A stretch of 64,000 nucleotides of DNA from Chitinophagaceae bacterium (GTDB lineage Bacteria > Bacteroidota > Bacteroidia > Chitinophagales > Chitinophagaceae). The DNA lies in assembly GCA_016786745.1 (NCBI GenBank), contig JAEUVS010000151.1:1-64000 (forward strand), read 5' to 3'. Position 1 is the stretch's first letter. Each line of letters begins with the position of its first letter. Made by a program: the position numbers and the translations under genes. The notes beneath the pieces are model-generated. The model worked only from the letters and a program-made list of their open reading frames with translations, was not told where the DNA came from and searched no databases. This document shows, one piece after another, positions 35,737 to 44,216 of the stretch.

Positions 35737-38265
35737 TTAAACCTCCTGCCTTAAAATTTCAAGCGGCGGCCTGTTCAACGTACCACGACTATTCAATAGC
35801 CCAATGACAACCGTAATAAACGCAATAGCAAGATAAATCACAAGAACCGGCATAAATTCCGGTGAAAACGGGCTCTCAAAACTATACTTCGCCAGCGCCC
35901 AGCTGCTTCCCAATGCAATGATAATACCTGTAGCAGCCGCCAGCGATCCAAGAAAAAAGTATTCAAGCGCAGTAATCCACAAAATCTGCTTCCCGCTGGC
36001 GCCGAGTGTCCGCAACAACACATTCTCCTGCATCCTCTGATATTTACTGATAAGCACTGAACTGATCAGTACCACCACACCTGTAAGAATACTAAACGCC
36101 GCGATAAACCTGATCACAAAAGCAATCTTATCCAGCAAATCATCAAGCACATTCAATACCAGCGCAAGATCTATAATAGATATATTGGGAAATTTCTTTA
36201 CGGTCTCTCGCTGAAACCTGGCAGACACCTCATCAGTTGGCGCATGAGTTAAGAACACATGGAACTGGGGAGCATCCTCCAGCACCCCCTTCGGAAACAC
36301 CACGAGAAAGTTCGCCTGTATCCTGTTCCACTCCACCTCACGAAAACTGCTGATATACGTCTCCATGATCACACCCTGCACATTAAATGACAGTGTGTCC
36401 CCGATTTTCAACCCGAACCGCGACGCAAACCCCTTTTCAATAGAAATGAATATTTTTCCATCAGCTCCAACGCTACCCTTCCACTCTCCTTCCACAACTT
36501 TCTCCGACGACGTTATCGAATCGCGGAATGTAACCCTGTACTCACGGCTGAACAACCGAAGCGACTGCTCCTTTGTAGTGTCTTCCTGCGCCATCGCCGC
36601 CGTTATATTGTTCACCTGCTCCAATCGCATGTTTACAATGGGAACAGTGGGCCTTACCGGAAGTCCGTGCTGCTTCGCAATTTGTAAAACCTCGTCGCGC
36701 TGTGGCGTTTGTATATCAAATAACACAATATTGGGCTGGTCGCCCGACGAAGTAAATTTTACCCTGTCAACTAAAATTGACTGAACAAAAAACAGTGTAC
36801 AGATAAAAGATGCACCAAACCCGATAGACATCAACAGCAGCAGCGTCTGGTTATTCGGCCGGTAAAGATTCGATAATCCCTGTCTCCACACAAAGTTCCA
36901 TGACGCAGGAAAAAAAGTTCTGATCAGCCACATCAACCCCTTAGCCATCAGTGTAAGCACCAGAAAAGTTACCAGTATCCCACCAAAAAGCACCACAGCT
37001 TTTACCGGATTATGCAGCTGCAGGTACATGAATAAATAAATAAACGCTACAATCAGTCCATATACCAGCCATCGCACCGGGTCTCTCATCGGTATCACGT
37101 GCTGAAAAGAAATACGAAGAGTGTTGAGCGGTGAAATTTTTCTGATCGACACAAGCGGAAGCAATGCAAACAAGATCGAAATAATCACCCCGAGAGCGAT
37201 ACCCTGTCCTATCGCCGGCCACGACACCGACGATTCAATTTCGAACGGTATCAGATCCTCGATTAATAGTGGAAGGAATTTTTGTATCACCGTTCCGAGC
37301 GCCGCTCCAACAACAGAACAAAATGTGCCGATACCAATGATCTGTAAAAGAAAAATCAAAAACGATTGTGATGACTTCGCGCCCAGACAACGAAGCACAG
37401 CGATTGTACCGATTTTCTCCTTCACATAAATATGAATCGCGCTTGCCACGCCAATGCATCCTAACAGCAACGCAATCATCCCGACAATTTCAAGATAGTA
37501 TGTTAAGTCCCTGAACGATCTGCCGGTGTCTTCCTTTTCAGATTCAATTGTTTCATACCAGAATCCGTTCAGGTCGAGCCTCGGCTCGATACGTTCAATC
37601 AATTGCTGCGGATCAACAGGGCGATCAAACTTCATGAAATACCGGTAAGTGATCCGGCTTCCCTTCTGCATCAGCCCGGTCTGTTCAAGATAATCCATCG
37701 GTATGTATACGACGGGCGCAATAGACGCCGACAACCCGGTTTGTCCCGGCGCTTTCGACAAACTTCCTTCAATCACAAAATTTATTTCTCCAAGCTGGAT
37801 GCTGTCGCCGGGTTTTGCATCATATTGTAACATCAGTGTTTTATCCACCAGGGCCGCCCGGCGTCGCCGGAAAGTTTGTTGCGCTGTTACAGGTACCGTT
37901 TCAAGTGTGCCATAATACGGGAAATCACCTTTTAACGCGCGCACCTGGATGAGTCGTGAGCCATTACCCTTCAAAAAAGTAATCATGGATGCGAAACTTC
38001 GTTCCTCCGACCGTTCATTACTTACAGAATCCATAATGTGCACGATTTCGCCTGGCGCCTCTTTGTTACCCGACAATTCAAGGTCGGCCCCGATAAGTGT
38101 CGCTGCCTGCACATCAATGTTTCTTCGGAGATTGTCGCCCAGCGAATACACCGCAACGAGCGCTGCGATACCCAGTATTACGGAGGAACCGAATAACAGC
38201 AGTCGTGAATAGTTCCTTCGGCTGTCGCGCCAGGCCATTTTCAGCAGCCACCGTATATCATACAT
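35737..38265 (-). CDS. FtsX-like ABC transporter permease (YbbP type)
   Basis: 842 residues from the ATG at 38265, eight bases after the ATPase stop; two ATGs further upstream would overlap the ATPase gene. WLLKMAWRDSRRNYSRLLLFG starts the first membrane helix. There are two FtsX-type domains (about 250-395 and 720-835: IALLLGCIGVASAIHIYV; ILTGVVVLISSVLISKYQR) plus extra central helices and MacB-like periplasmic parts. The length and fold match E. coli YbbP (804). With the ATPase it forms an exporter- or lipoprotein-release-type complex of unknown cargo. It is next to a TesA-like esterase on the other side of the ATPase gene. Confidence 0.88.
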   Translation of the reverse strand: MYDIRWLLKMAWRDSRRNYSRLLLFGSSVILGIAALVAVYSLGDNLRRNIDVQAATLIGADLELSGNKEAPGEIVHIMDSVSNERSEERSFASMITFLKGNGSRLIQVRALKGDFPYYGTLETVPVTAQQTFRRRRAALVDKTLMLQYDAKPGDSIQLGEINFVIEGSLSKAPGQTGLSASIAPVVYIPMDYLEQTGLMQKGSRITYRYFMKFDRPVDPQQLIERIEPRLDLNGFWYETIESEKEDTGRSFRDLTYYLEIVGMIALLLGCIGVASAIHIYVKEKIGTIAVLRCLGAKSSQSFLIFLLQIIGIGTFCSVVGAALGTVIQKFLPLLIEDLIPFEIESSVSWPAIGQGIALGVIISILFALLPLVSIRKISPLNTLRISFQHVIPMRDPVRWLVYGLIVAFIYLFMYLQLHNPVKAVVLFGGILVTFLVLTLMAKGLMWLIRTFFPASWNFVWRQGLSNLYRPNNQTLLLLMSIGFGASFICTLFFVQSILVDRVKFTSSGDQPNIVLFDIQTPQRDEVLQIAKQHGLPVRPTVPIVNMRLEQVNNITAAMAQEDTTKEQSLRLFSREYRVTFRDSITSSEKVVEGEWKGSVGADGKIFISIEKGFASRFGLKIGDTLSFNVQGVIMETYISSFREVEWNRIQANFLVVFPKGVLEDAPQFHVFLTHAPTDEVSARFQRETVKKFPNISIIDLALVLNVLDDLLDKIAFVIRFIAAFSILTGVVVLISSVLISKYQRMQENVLLRTLGASGKQILWITALEYFFLGSLAAATGIIIALGSSWALAKYSFESPFSPEFMPVLVIYLAIAFITVVIGLLNSRGTLNRPPLEILRQEV

Positions 38266-38272
38266 GGTATTA

Positions 38273-38971
38273 CTAACGGGCATGAGCAGTCGAATTTTCG
38301 TCCGCAATCATCTTTCCCCCTTTTAATTTGATAACCCGGTTTGTTTGCGCGGCCAGTTCCAGGTTGTGCGTAACGAGCACGAGAGTTGTGCCAGCCTGCC
38401 GGTTAAGGTCGAACAGCAGGTTCACCACGTTATTGCTCGCTTCTTCGTCGAGGTTACCCGTTGGCTCATCGGCGAAAAGTATACCTGGATTGGTGATGAA
38501 TGCACGCGCCATCGACACTCTCTGCTGTTCGCCACCGCTAAGTTGAACCGGGTAGTGATTCGCGCGGTTGGCGAGGCCCACTTTTCCTAAAAGCTCGAGC
38601 GCGCGTGGCCTTATGTTCTTCTCGCGCCGCAGTTCGAGCGGAACCATAACGTTTTCGATTGCTGTAAGCGTGGGCATTAGCTGGAAGTTTTGAAAAATAA
38701 AACCTACGTGTTCGTTTCTTACACGAGCCCGCGCGTCTTCATTGAGATCGTTGAGCCTGATGCCCTTCAGTTCCACAAATCCCGAAGTGGGCCGGTCAAG
38801 CCCCGCACAAAGACCGAGAAGAGTGGTCTTGCCGCTTCCGGATGGACCAACAATCGACAATGAGAGCCCCGCTTCTATCGAAAAAGAAATATTATCGAGA
38901 ACGGTCAGAATATGGCCGCCGTTTTGATATGACTTTGTTAGCTCCTGGACATTAAGTACCGTTTCCATCAT
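38273..38971 (-). CDS. ABC transporter ATP-binding protein (YbbA type)
   Basis: 232 residues of the LolD/MacB/YbbA family. Walker A is VGPSGSGKTTLLG, the Q-loop is in FIFQNFQLMP, the signature is LSGGEQQRVSMARAF, Walker B is ILFADEPTGNLD and the switch His is in LVTHNLE. It is followed 7 nt later by the permease. The divergent gene 58 nt away encodes a TesA-like esterase, reproducing the ybbAP-tesA neighbourhood. E. coli YbbA is 228 residues. Confidence 0.93.
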   Translation of the reverse strand: MMETVLNVQELTKSYQNGGHILTVLDNISFSIEAGLSLSIVGPSGSGKTTLLGLCAGLDRPTSGFVELKGIRLNDLNEDARARVRNEHVGFIFQNFQLMPTLTAIENVMVPLELRREKNIRPRALELLGKVGLANRANHYPVQLSGGEQQRVSMARAFITNPGILFADEPTGNLDEEASNNVVNLLFDLNRQAGTTLVLVTHNLELAAQTNRVIKLKGGKMIADENSTAHAR

Positions 38972-39029
38972 CGGCTTTTGAATTATCCGTTAAATTTATG
39001 AAGGGACAGTAAAGGGAATACATAAACTT

Positions 39030-39710
39030 ATGATAAAGATGAGAACATTGGTGTTGATCTGTTTTGCGGCCATTTTGATATCCTGTAATGAAAACAAAGA
39101 ATCGAATGAAACAGCAAAAACTGATACCGCTGCTGCAAAATCAGAGCCAGCGGCCGCAGTGAAAAAAACCATCCTTTTTTTTGGTAACAGTATCACCGCC
39201 GGGTATGGATTGGATCAGTCGGATGCGTTTCCGGCGAGGATACAGGAAAAGATCGATTCGATGAACGTTCCATATAAAGTGGTTAATGCGGGCGTAAGTG
39301 GTGAAACAAGTTCCGGCGGTAATAGCAGAATCGACTGGATATTAAAACAGCCGGTTGACATCTTTGTGCTGGAGCTTGGCGGAAATGATGGATTGCGCGG
39401 CATTCCGCTCACGGAAACCAGGAAAAACCTGCAGTCGATCGTAGAAAAGGTGAAAGCAAAAAATCCTTCGGTAAAAATAGTTATTGCCGGTATGCAGATT
39501 CCTCCCAACATGGGCAGAAAATACACCACTGAGTTCCGGAAAATGTATCCCGAGCTTGCGGAGAAAAATGACGGAGAGTTGATTCCATTTCTGCTGGAAG
39601 GTGTTGGTGGAAATGCAGAGCTTAACCTGGATGATGGCATCCATCCCACAGCGGAAGGTCACCGGATTCTCGCAAACAATGTTTGGAGCGTGCTCCGTGG
39701 AATGTTATAA
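39030..39710 (+). CDS. SGNH/GDSL arylesterase lipoprotein (TesA-like)
   Basis: 226 residues. The signal ends in a lipobox (ILISC, Cys19), followed by a Thr/Ala/Lys-rich linker. The GDSL block reads FFGNSITAGYG with nucleophile S54 (Asn where GDSL has Asp, which is common in this phylum). Block II/III are NAGVSGETSSGG and ELGGNDGLRG, and block V is D202-G-I-H205. It is a likely periplasmic thioesterase/lysophospholipase-type enzyme like TesA, but lipid-anchored. The start at 39030 is used; an in-frame ATG nine nt downstream is also possible. Divergent from the YbbA-like gene. Confidence 0.88.
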   Translation: MIKMRTLVLICFAAILISCNENKESNETAKTDTAAAKSEPAAAVKKTILFFGNSITAGYGLDQSDAFPARIQEKIDSMNVPYKVVNAGVSGETSSGGNSRIDWILKQPVDIFVLELGGNDGLRGIPLTETRKNLQSIVEKVKAKNPSVKIVIAGMQIPPNMGRKYTTEFRKMYPELAEKNDGELIPFLLEGVGGNAELNLDDGIHPTAEGHRILANNVWSVLRGML

Positions 39711-39727
39711 CAACAAAAATCCTGTAT

Positions 39728-40585
39728 ATGGACCAGAAAATAATCAACCTGTTCGACGAATACACGCACAAGCCATTAAAGCGCGAAGAATTTATCCGGC
39801 GGCTCGCGAAGTTAACCGGGAGTATGGCTGCTGCGCTTACTGTTCTTCCCCTGCTTGAAGTGAATTACGCAAAAGCGGCAATGGTGCCCGAGCAGGATGA
39901 TGATATTGTTGTGGAGGATGTTACATATCCCGGAGATGGCATTACAATGAAAGGATACGTTGCGCGTCCGAAAGGGGCTGATAAATATGGATCGGTTGTG
40001 GTGATTCATGAGAACCGCGGATTGAATCCGCACATTAAAGATGTGGCGCGCCGTGTGGCAAAAGCAGGTTTTGTTGCGCTTGCGCCCGATGCATTGTCCG
40101 GCACCGGTGGAACACCTTCCAATGAAGATGAAGCGCGCGAAGAGATAGGTAAACTTGATGCAGCTAAAACCCTGCAAAACTTTTTGAATGGATTGAAATA
40201 TGTGGGATCGCGTAGTGAATCGAATGGGAAAACGGGTTGTGTTGGTTTTTGCTGGGGCGGAGCGATGGCCAACCAGCTTGCAGTTAATGATCCCCAACTC
40301 GATGCTGCTGTGGCTTTCTATGGGCGGCAGCCTGCTTCAGTTGATGTGAAAAAAATTAAGGCTCGCGTGCAGTTGCATTATGGAGGACTGGATGAGAGAG
40401 TGAACCAGGGAATTCCGGAATACGAAAAAGCGCTTAAGGATGCGGGAATTAAGTATGAACTATTTATTTATGAAGGCGCGCAGCATGCGTTTAATAATGA
40501 TACCGCTCCGACGAGGTATAATGAGGCAGCGGCAAAGCTCGCCTGGGAGAGAACTATAAAATTGTTTAAGGAAGTAGTTGGTTGA
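39728..40585 (+). CDS. Dienelactone hydrolase family protein
   Basis: 285 residues from the ATG at 39728. The N-terminal 50 residues (REEFIRRLAKLTGSMAAAL, ending NYAKAA) form a signal- or anchor-like segment. The catalytic triad is Cys in VGFCWGGAMA, Asp in YGGLDERVNQ and His in GAQHAFNND, as in dienelactone hydrolases. VVIHENRGLNPHIKD supplies the Glu/Arg pair that activates the Cys. Probably an exported esterase of unknown substrate. It follows the TesA-like gene by 17 nt and may be co-transcribed with it. Copy 2 of the palindromic repeat starts four nt after its stop. Confidence 0.9.
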   Translation: MDQKIINLFDEYTHKPLKREEFIRRLAKLTGSMAAALTVLPLLEVNYAKAAMVPEQDDDIVVEDVTYPGDGITMKGYVARPKGADKYGSVVVIHENRGLNPHIKDVARRVAKAGFVALAPDALSGTGGTPSNEDEAREEIGKLDAAKTLQNFLNGLKYVGSRSESNGKTGCVGFCWGGAMANQLAVNDPQLDAAVAFYGRQPASVDVKKIKARVQLHYGGLDERVNQGIPEYEKALKDAGIKYELFIYEGAQHAFNNDTAPTRYNEAAAKLAWERTIKLFKEVVG

Positions 40586-40589
40586 TTCC

Positions 40590-40694
40590 CCGCTGATCCC
40601 TCGCAGAGTTTACCCTGAGGCGTAAGCCGAATGGGCTCGGGATGACATCAGGGATTGTCATCCCGAACCGGTGCGTAGCGCCGTGTGAGGGATC
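40590..40694. repeat. Long palindromic intergenic repeat, copy 2
   Basis: A shorter relative of the element at 11684-11819. It starts with CCGCTGATCCCTC and ends with GTGAGGGATC. The inner arms TCGGGATGACA (40637-40647) and TGTCATCCCGA (40656-40666) pair perfectly, and it shares GAGTTTACCCTGAGG with copy 1. It lies right after the dienelactone hydrolase stop. It may serve as a terminator for the tesA-like/dlh unit. Confidence 0.85.
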
Positions 40695-40764
40695 TGTTCA
40701 AATAGTTTGTCAAATAAAATGCAACGGTAGCCGTTTATAGATTGTCAGCCGGTAAACCCTTGCC

Positions 40765-41292
40765 GTGAAATTTCTCCTCCTGCTACTGCTGGCCATCCCA
40801 CTCTGCTACGGCTGTCTAAGAAACCCGGATTTTCATGCTGAAAGATCAGACCTCGCATTCGTACCCGTTTACGCCGACACACACAACCTGCGACCCGTAA
40901 CCCTCGAAGCAACACGGCCAATAACCAATGCAGGCAAAATATACGTTTACGGAAACTATATTTTTCAGAACGAACAAAACGAAGGCATTCACATCATTGA
41001 CAATTCCGATCCTTTACATCCTGAAAAAAAAGCTTTCCTCGCAATTCCGTTCAACACAGAAATGGCCATTCGCGCCAGCCACATCTACGCGAACAGCATC
41101 AACGACATACTCGTAATCGATCTCATCAATCCACTGAAAGCGCAAGTGGTAAACAGAATTAAAAACGCATTTCCATTGATAGCGCAGGACTATCCACCTG
41201 AAAGCGGCTATTTCGTTTGCCCCGATCCGTCGAAAGGAATTGTGGTAGACTGGAAACTGGAACCCGTTACAGAAGCAAAATGCAGAAGATAA
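40765..41292 (+). CDS. LVIVD-repeat lipoprotein, short
   Basis: 175 residues starting at GTG. The signal MKFLLLLLLAIPLCYGC has a lipobox (CYGC, Cys17). The mature part has LVIVD-type beta strands (GKIYVYGNYIF, GIHIIDNSDPLHP, ASHIYANSINDILVIDLINP), the building blocks of a beta propeller, but only enough for a few blades. It is followed 11 nt later by a longer LVIVD lipoprotein, so they may form a surface pair. Function unknown. Confidence 0.8.
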   Translation: MKFLLLLLLAIPLCYGCLRNPDFHAERSDLAFVPVYADTHNLRPVTLEATRPITNAGKIYVYGNYIFQNEQNEGIHIIDNSDPLHPEKKAFLAIPFNTEMAIRASHIYANSINDILVIDLINPLKAQVVNRIKNAFPLIAQDYPPESGYFVCPDPSKGIVVDWKLEPVTEAKCRR

Positions 41293-41303
41293 AAACCTGA
41301 GCC

Positions 41304-42044
41304 ATGAAAAAAGTTTCTCTTTGCCTGTTTGTCTTTACAGCGTTACTTCAATGGTCATGCACAAAAGAAGGAAAAGGATTTGTCAACAGTTCAGGAAAAG
41401 GCGGGTCGCTGGCGAGATTTACGATTGTCGGCAATTATCTATACACTGTTGACAGGAGCCAATTGAAAGTATTTGACATTTCACAAACGCCTAAAGCGTT
41501 GCTTACTTCAACCGAAGATGTAGGTTTTGAAATAGAAACTATTTTTCCATTTAAAGACAAATTATTTATCGGTTCAACAAGCGTTGTTCACATTTTTTCT
41601 ATAGAAGATCCACAGCATCCGAAAAAACTCAGCACAGCTATTTCTCCAACTGTTATGCGTCGTTGCGATCCTGTGGTGGCGAAAGATTCAGTTGCATATA
41701 CCACGCTGCGTACTAATGGTATTTGTGGTGGCGTTCGAAGCATCCTTGCCGTCTTTGACATCAAAAACATCGAAAATCCCGTTGAAGTTTACCAGTATCC
41801 CGTTAACGAACCTTACGGTCTTGGATATGCGGACAGTGCACTATACGTGTGCGACAAAAGTTCGTTGCTGGTGTTTAATATTTCCCGGCCATATGAGCCG
41901 CAACTGGTGACGCAGATAAATGAAAATGAATTCTTCGACGTAATCGCTGAAAATAATACACTTGTATGTTGGGTGAAACAGGGAATAGTTCTATTCGATA
42001 TCAGCAACCGACTCGATCCAAAATTAATTACAAAAATTCAGTGA
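41304..42044 (+). CDS. LVIVD-repeat lipoprotein
   Basis: 246 residues. The signal ends with LLQWSC (lipobox Cys19). Repeats of the form 'xxLYVxDxxxLxVFDIxxPxxPxLxx' are visible (NYLYTVDRSQLKVFDIS, DKLFIGSTSVVHIFSIEDP, ILAVFDIKNIENP, SALYVCDKSSLLVFNIS, NTLVCWVKQGIVLFDISN), enough for a five- to six-bladed propeller. It is probably a surface-exposed binding scaffold. Its stop overlaps the GTG start of the next gene as GTGA, so translation is coupled. Confidence 0.85.
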   Translation: MKKVSLCLFVFTALLQWSCTKEGKGFVNSSGKGGSLARFTIVGNYLYTVDRSQLKVFDISQTPKALLTSTEDVGFEIETIFPFKDKLFIGSTSVVHIFSIEDPQHPKKLSTAISPTVMRRCDPVVAKDSVAYTTLRTNGICGGVRSILAVFDIKNIENPVEVYQYPVNEPYGLGYADSALYVCDKSSLLVFNISRPYEPQLVTQINENEFFDVIAENNTLVCWVKQGIVLFDISNRLDPKLITKIQ

Positions 42045-42691
42045 TCAGGACGCTACTGCTGTTTGCACTGGCATCGCTCTGCAACTTTTCGTATGCCCAG
42101 AAATTTCCGGACTCGCTCTCAGCGACAACCTCATTTATACGCTTCAATCCGCTCGGCCTTGTTGACCTAAACGATATGAACATTTCTTTAGGTGTCGAAA
42201 AGAGGATCACAAAAAGATCGTCCTTCGCCTTCGACGCCGGGTTTATCTTTTATTCGCTTTGGATGCGCGATCAAACGCGAAGAAACACCGGGTTTATTTT
42301 GCGGCCATCTTACAGATTCTTTCCGGGTAAGAGTTACTTATTTCTCGAAGCTGAACTTCATTACAAACAAGTTACACACGAGCTTACAGATTGGGTGGGC
42401 CGCGCTGCGATAAATGACGTTCCCTCCTACGAAGAGTTCATGAATTTCCGGTTGAAGAAAACAGCAATTGGCAGCCATATCAAAATTGGCAGGCAGTATA
42501 ATGTGTCGGACCGACTGTGGCTTGAAATTTATCTCGGGCTCGGTGTTCACTACAGGAAATATAAAGTGGCCGATGATCCCCGCATGCGCTACATTGTAAA
42601 CGATTTATTTTTTGAAGTGAATACAAACGACGCCGATCTTTTACCGGCAGTGCCTGCGGGATTGCGACTTCTTTACCGGCTAAGCAGGTAA
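42041..42691 (+). CDS. Outer-membrane-like beta-barrel protein, unrecognised
   Basis: 216 residues from the GTG at 42041. That start gives a proper signal peptide (IRTLLLFALASLCNFSYAQ) and overlaps the upstream stop by four bases; an ATG further upstream would put 25 residues in front of the signal inside the previous gene. The mature protein has alternating-hydrophobic strands (FIRFNPLGLVDLNDMNISLG, SSFAFDAGFIFYSLW, LWLEIYLGLGVHYR) and resembles small barrels of the DUF3575 kind. It may anchor or partner the two LVIVD lipoproteins. Its stop abuts the YjbQ gene stop with no gap. Confidence 0.75.
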   Translation: MIRTLLLFALASLCNFSYAQKFPDSLSATTSFIRFNPLGLVDLNDMNISLGVEKRITKRSSFAFDAGFIFYSLWMRDQTRRNTGFILRPSYRFFPGKSYLFLEAELHYKQVTHELTDWVGRAAINDVPSYEEFMNFRLKKTAIGSHIKIGRQYNVSDRLWLEIYLGLGVHYRKYKVADDPRMRYIVNDLFFEVNTNDADLLPAVPAGLRLLYRLSR

Positions 42692-43114
42692 TTATTCCCC
42701 GATAACAGTGATTACAATGTCGCGTGAACCACCATAATTTCTGTGTTCGCATAAATAAATACCCTGCCACATTCCCAACGCAAGCCGTCCGTTTGAAACA
42801 GGAATTGAAACGGAACTTCCCAGGAGCGAAGATTTGATATGCGCCGGCATATCGTCGGGACCTTCCGTGTCGTGCAGAAAATCCGGATCGTTTTCTTTTA
42901 CCGCTTTGGTGAAGTAAGTTTCAAAATCTTTTCTCACCGTCGAATCTGCATTTTCGTTGATTGTGAGAGACGCCGAAGTATGTTTGATGAAAACATGGCA
43001 AATACCTGTTTTAATATTCATATCACCTTCTATCGCGCGTGTGATTTCGGTTGTAATAAGATGAAATCCTCTTTTACGCGGTTGTAGCTCTATCGTTTTT
43101 TGCAATACCATCAT
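42692..43114 (-). CDS. YjbQ family protein
   Basis: 140 residues. Motifs GICHVFIKHTSASLTINENAD, DDMPAHIKSSLLG and LALGMWQGIYLCEHRN are diagnostic of the YjbQ/UPF0047 family. Some members have weak thiamine-phosphate synthase activity; the physiological role is unsettled. The ATG overlaps the stop of the formylglycine-generating enzyme gene as ATGA (43111-43114), making it the last gene of the long minus-strand unit. Confidence 0.93.
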   Translation of the reverse strand: MMVLQKTIELQPRKRGFHLITTEITRAIEGDMNIKTGICHVFIKHTSASLTINENADSTVRKDFETYFTKAVKENDPDFLHDTEGPDDMPAHIKSSLLGSSVSIPVSNGRLALGMWQGIYLCEHRNYGGSRDIVITVIGE

Positions 43115-44130
43115 TTATCTTTTACACATCTGAATCCTGTATGCTCGAGGCCCGTGTCGGGCGACGCTTTCATTCGCGCTGATACGCGGTAGCCCGTACA
43201 ATACGAATCGTGGCACAAAAACGAACCGCCACGGATTACTTTTTTTGGGATTGTCGGTTCTTCCGGATCGTAACTCTCATCCGGACCTTTGGGGTCCACG
43301 TTTATATTTTCGCTGACTTTTTTATAGTAGCCGGCATCGTACCAATCGCTGCACCATTCCCAAACGTTTCCTGCCATATCATATAAACCATACCTGTTCG
43401 GGTGAAAAGATTTTACAGGAGCGGCTCTTTCAAAATGATCCGCATGCGAATTTGAATCAGGAAAATGTCCCTGCCAGATGTTGGCCACCGGATGTGCTTC
43501 ATCTGCCGGTTCTGATCCCCATGTGTACGGCTTGTCGATCAAACCTGCCCTTGCGGCCCACTCCCATTCTGCTTCAGTAGGCAACCGCTTACCTGCCCAC
43601 TTCGCATAGGCATTGGCGTCATACCATGAAATATGCACAACGGGATAATTATCTTTTCCTTCAATTGAACTGCCCTCACCCTGGGGATGTTTCCAACTGG
43701 CGCCTTTCGTCCACTTCCACCATTCGTGCGGTGATTGGTGGTGGCCCGGTTGAAAAACCAGTGACGATGGCACGAGCACATTCTCAGGAGGCTTTGGCGT
43801 ATTGGGCGGAAGTTGTTTTTTTAATTCGTCCCAGTCGGGTTTTTGTTCTGCGGTGGTGACGTAACCGGTTGCTTCGACAAATTTTTTGAATTGAGCGTTC
43901 GTTACTTCGGTTTCGTCCATCCAGAAGTCTTTTATTTTTACTTTATGGGTGGGGTATTCGTCGGAGCGGCCTTCATCGTTGGATGAACCCATTAGATATG
44001 TTCCTCCGGGAATAAGGACCATTTTCTCCGCAACAGGTTGCTCAGCGGCCGGCGTACCTGCGGTAAATTTCTCAAGTAGGGATAATGAAAAAAATAAAAA
44101 AAATGTTATGTACAAATATTTTAATAGCAC
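43111..44130 (-). CDS. Formylglycine-generating enzyme (sulfatase activator)
   Basis: 339 residues with an N-terminal signal/anchor helix. The FGE-sulfatase domain starts at MVLIPGGTYLMGSSNDEG and includes VTNAQFKKFVEATGY, PVVHISWYDANAYAKWAGKRLPTEAEWE in overlapping form (KRLPTEAEWEWAARAG), YDMAGNVWEWCSDWY and GGSFLCHDSYCTGYRV. C306 and C311 match the copper-binding cysteine pair of true FGEs (five apart, as in the human enzyme), so it should be catalytically active rather than a structural relative. It converts the Cys of CxPxR sulfatases to formylglycine. The sulfatase encoded 86 nt upstream has exactly this motif. An export signal suggests that maturation takes place in the periplasm. Confidence 0.93.
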   Translation of the reverse strand: MLLKYLYITFFLFFSLSLLEKFTAGTPAAEQPVAEKMVLIPGGTYLMGSSNDEGRSDEYPTHKVKIKDFWMDETEVTNAQFKKFVEATGYVTTAEQKPDWDELKKQLPPNTPKPPENVLVPSSLVFQPGHHQSPHEWWKWTKGASWKHPQGEGSSIEGKDNYPVVHISWYDANAYAKWAGKRLPTEAEWEWAARAGLIDKPYTWGSEPADEAHPVANIWQGHFPDSNSHADHFERAAPVKSFHPNRYGLYDMAGNVWEWCSDWYDAGYYKKVSENINVDPKGPDESYDPEEPTIPKKVIRGGSFLCHDSYCTGYRVSARMKASPDTGLEHTGFRCVKDK

Positions 44131-44164
44131 GTTTATCCTTTTTCGTTGTGCGTTTTAATTTGCC

Positions 44165-44208
44165 CTGCGGGCGGCTTGCCTGTGGCGCTGAATGCACGCT
44201 GCGGGCGG
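44165..44208. repeat. GC-rich 10-nt direct repeat between sulfatase and FGE genes
   Basis: CTGCGGGCGG occurs at 44165-44174 and again at 44199-44208. The 86-nt spacer holding them is clearly richer in GC than its flanks. No stable rho-independent terminator is visible. It may be a repeat remnant or an mRNA processing element. Confidence 0.6.
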
Positions 44209-44216
44209 ATCTTAAA

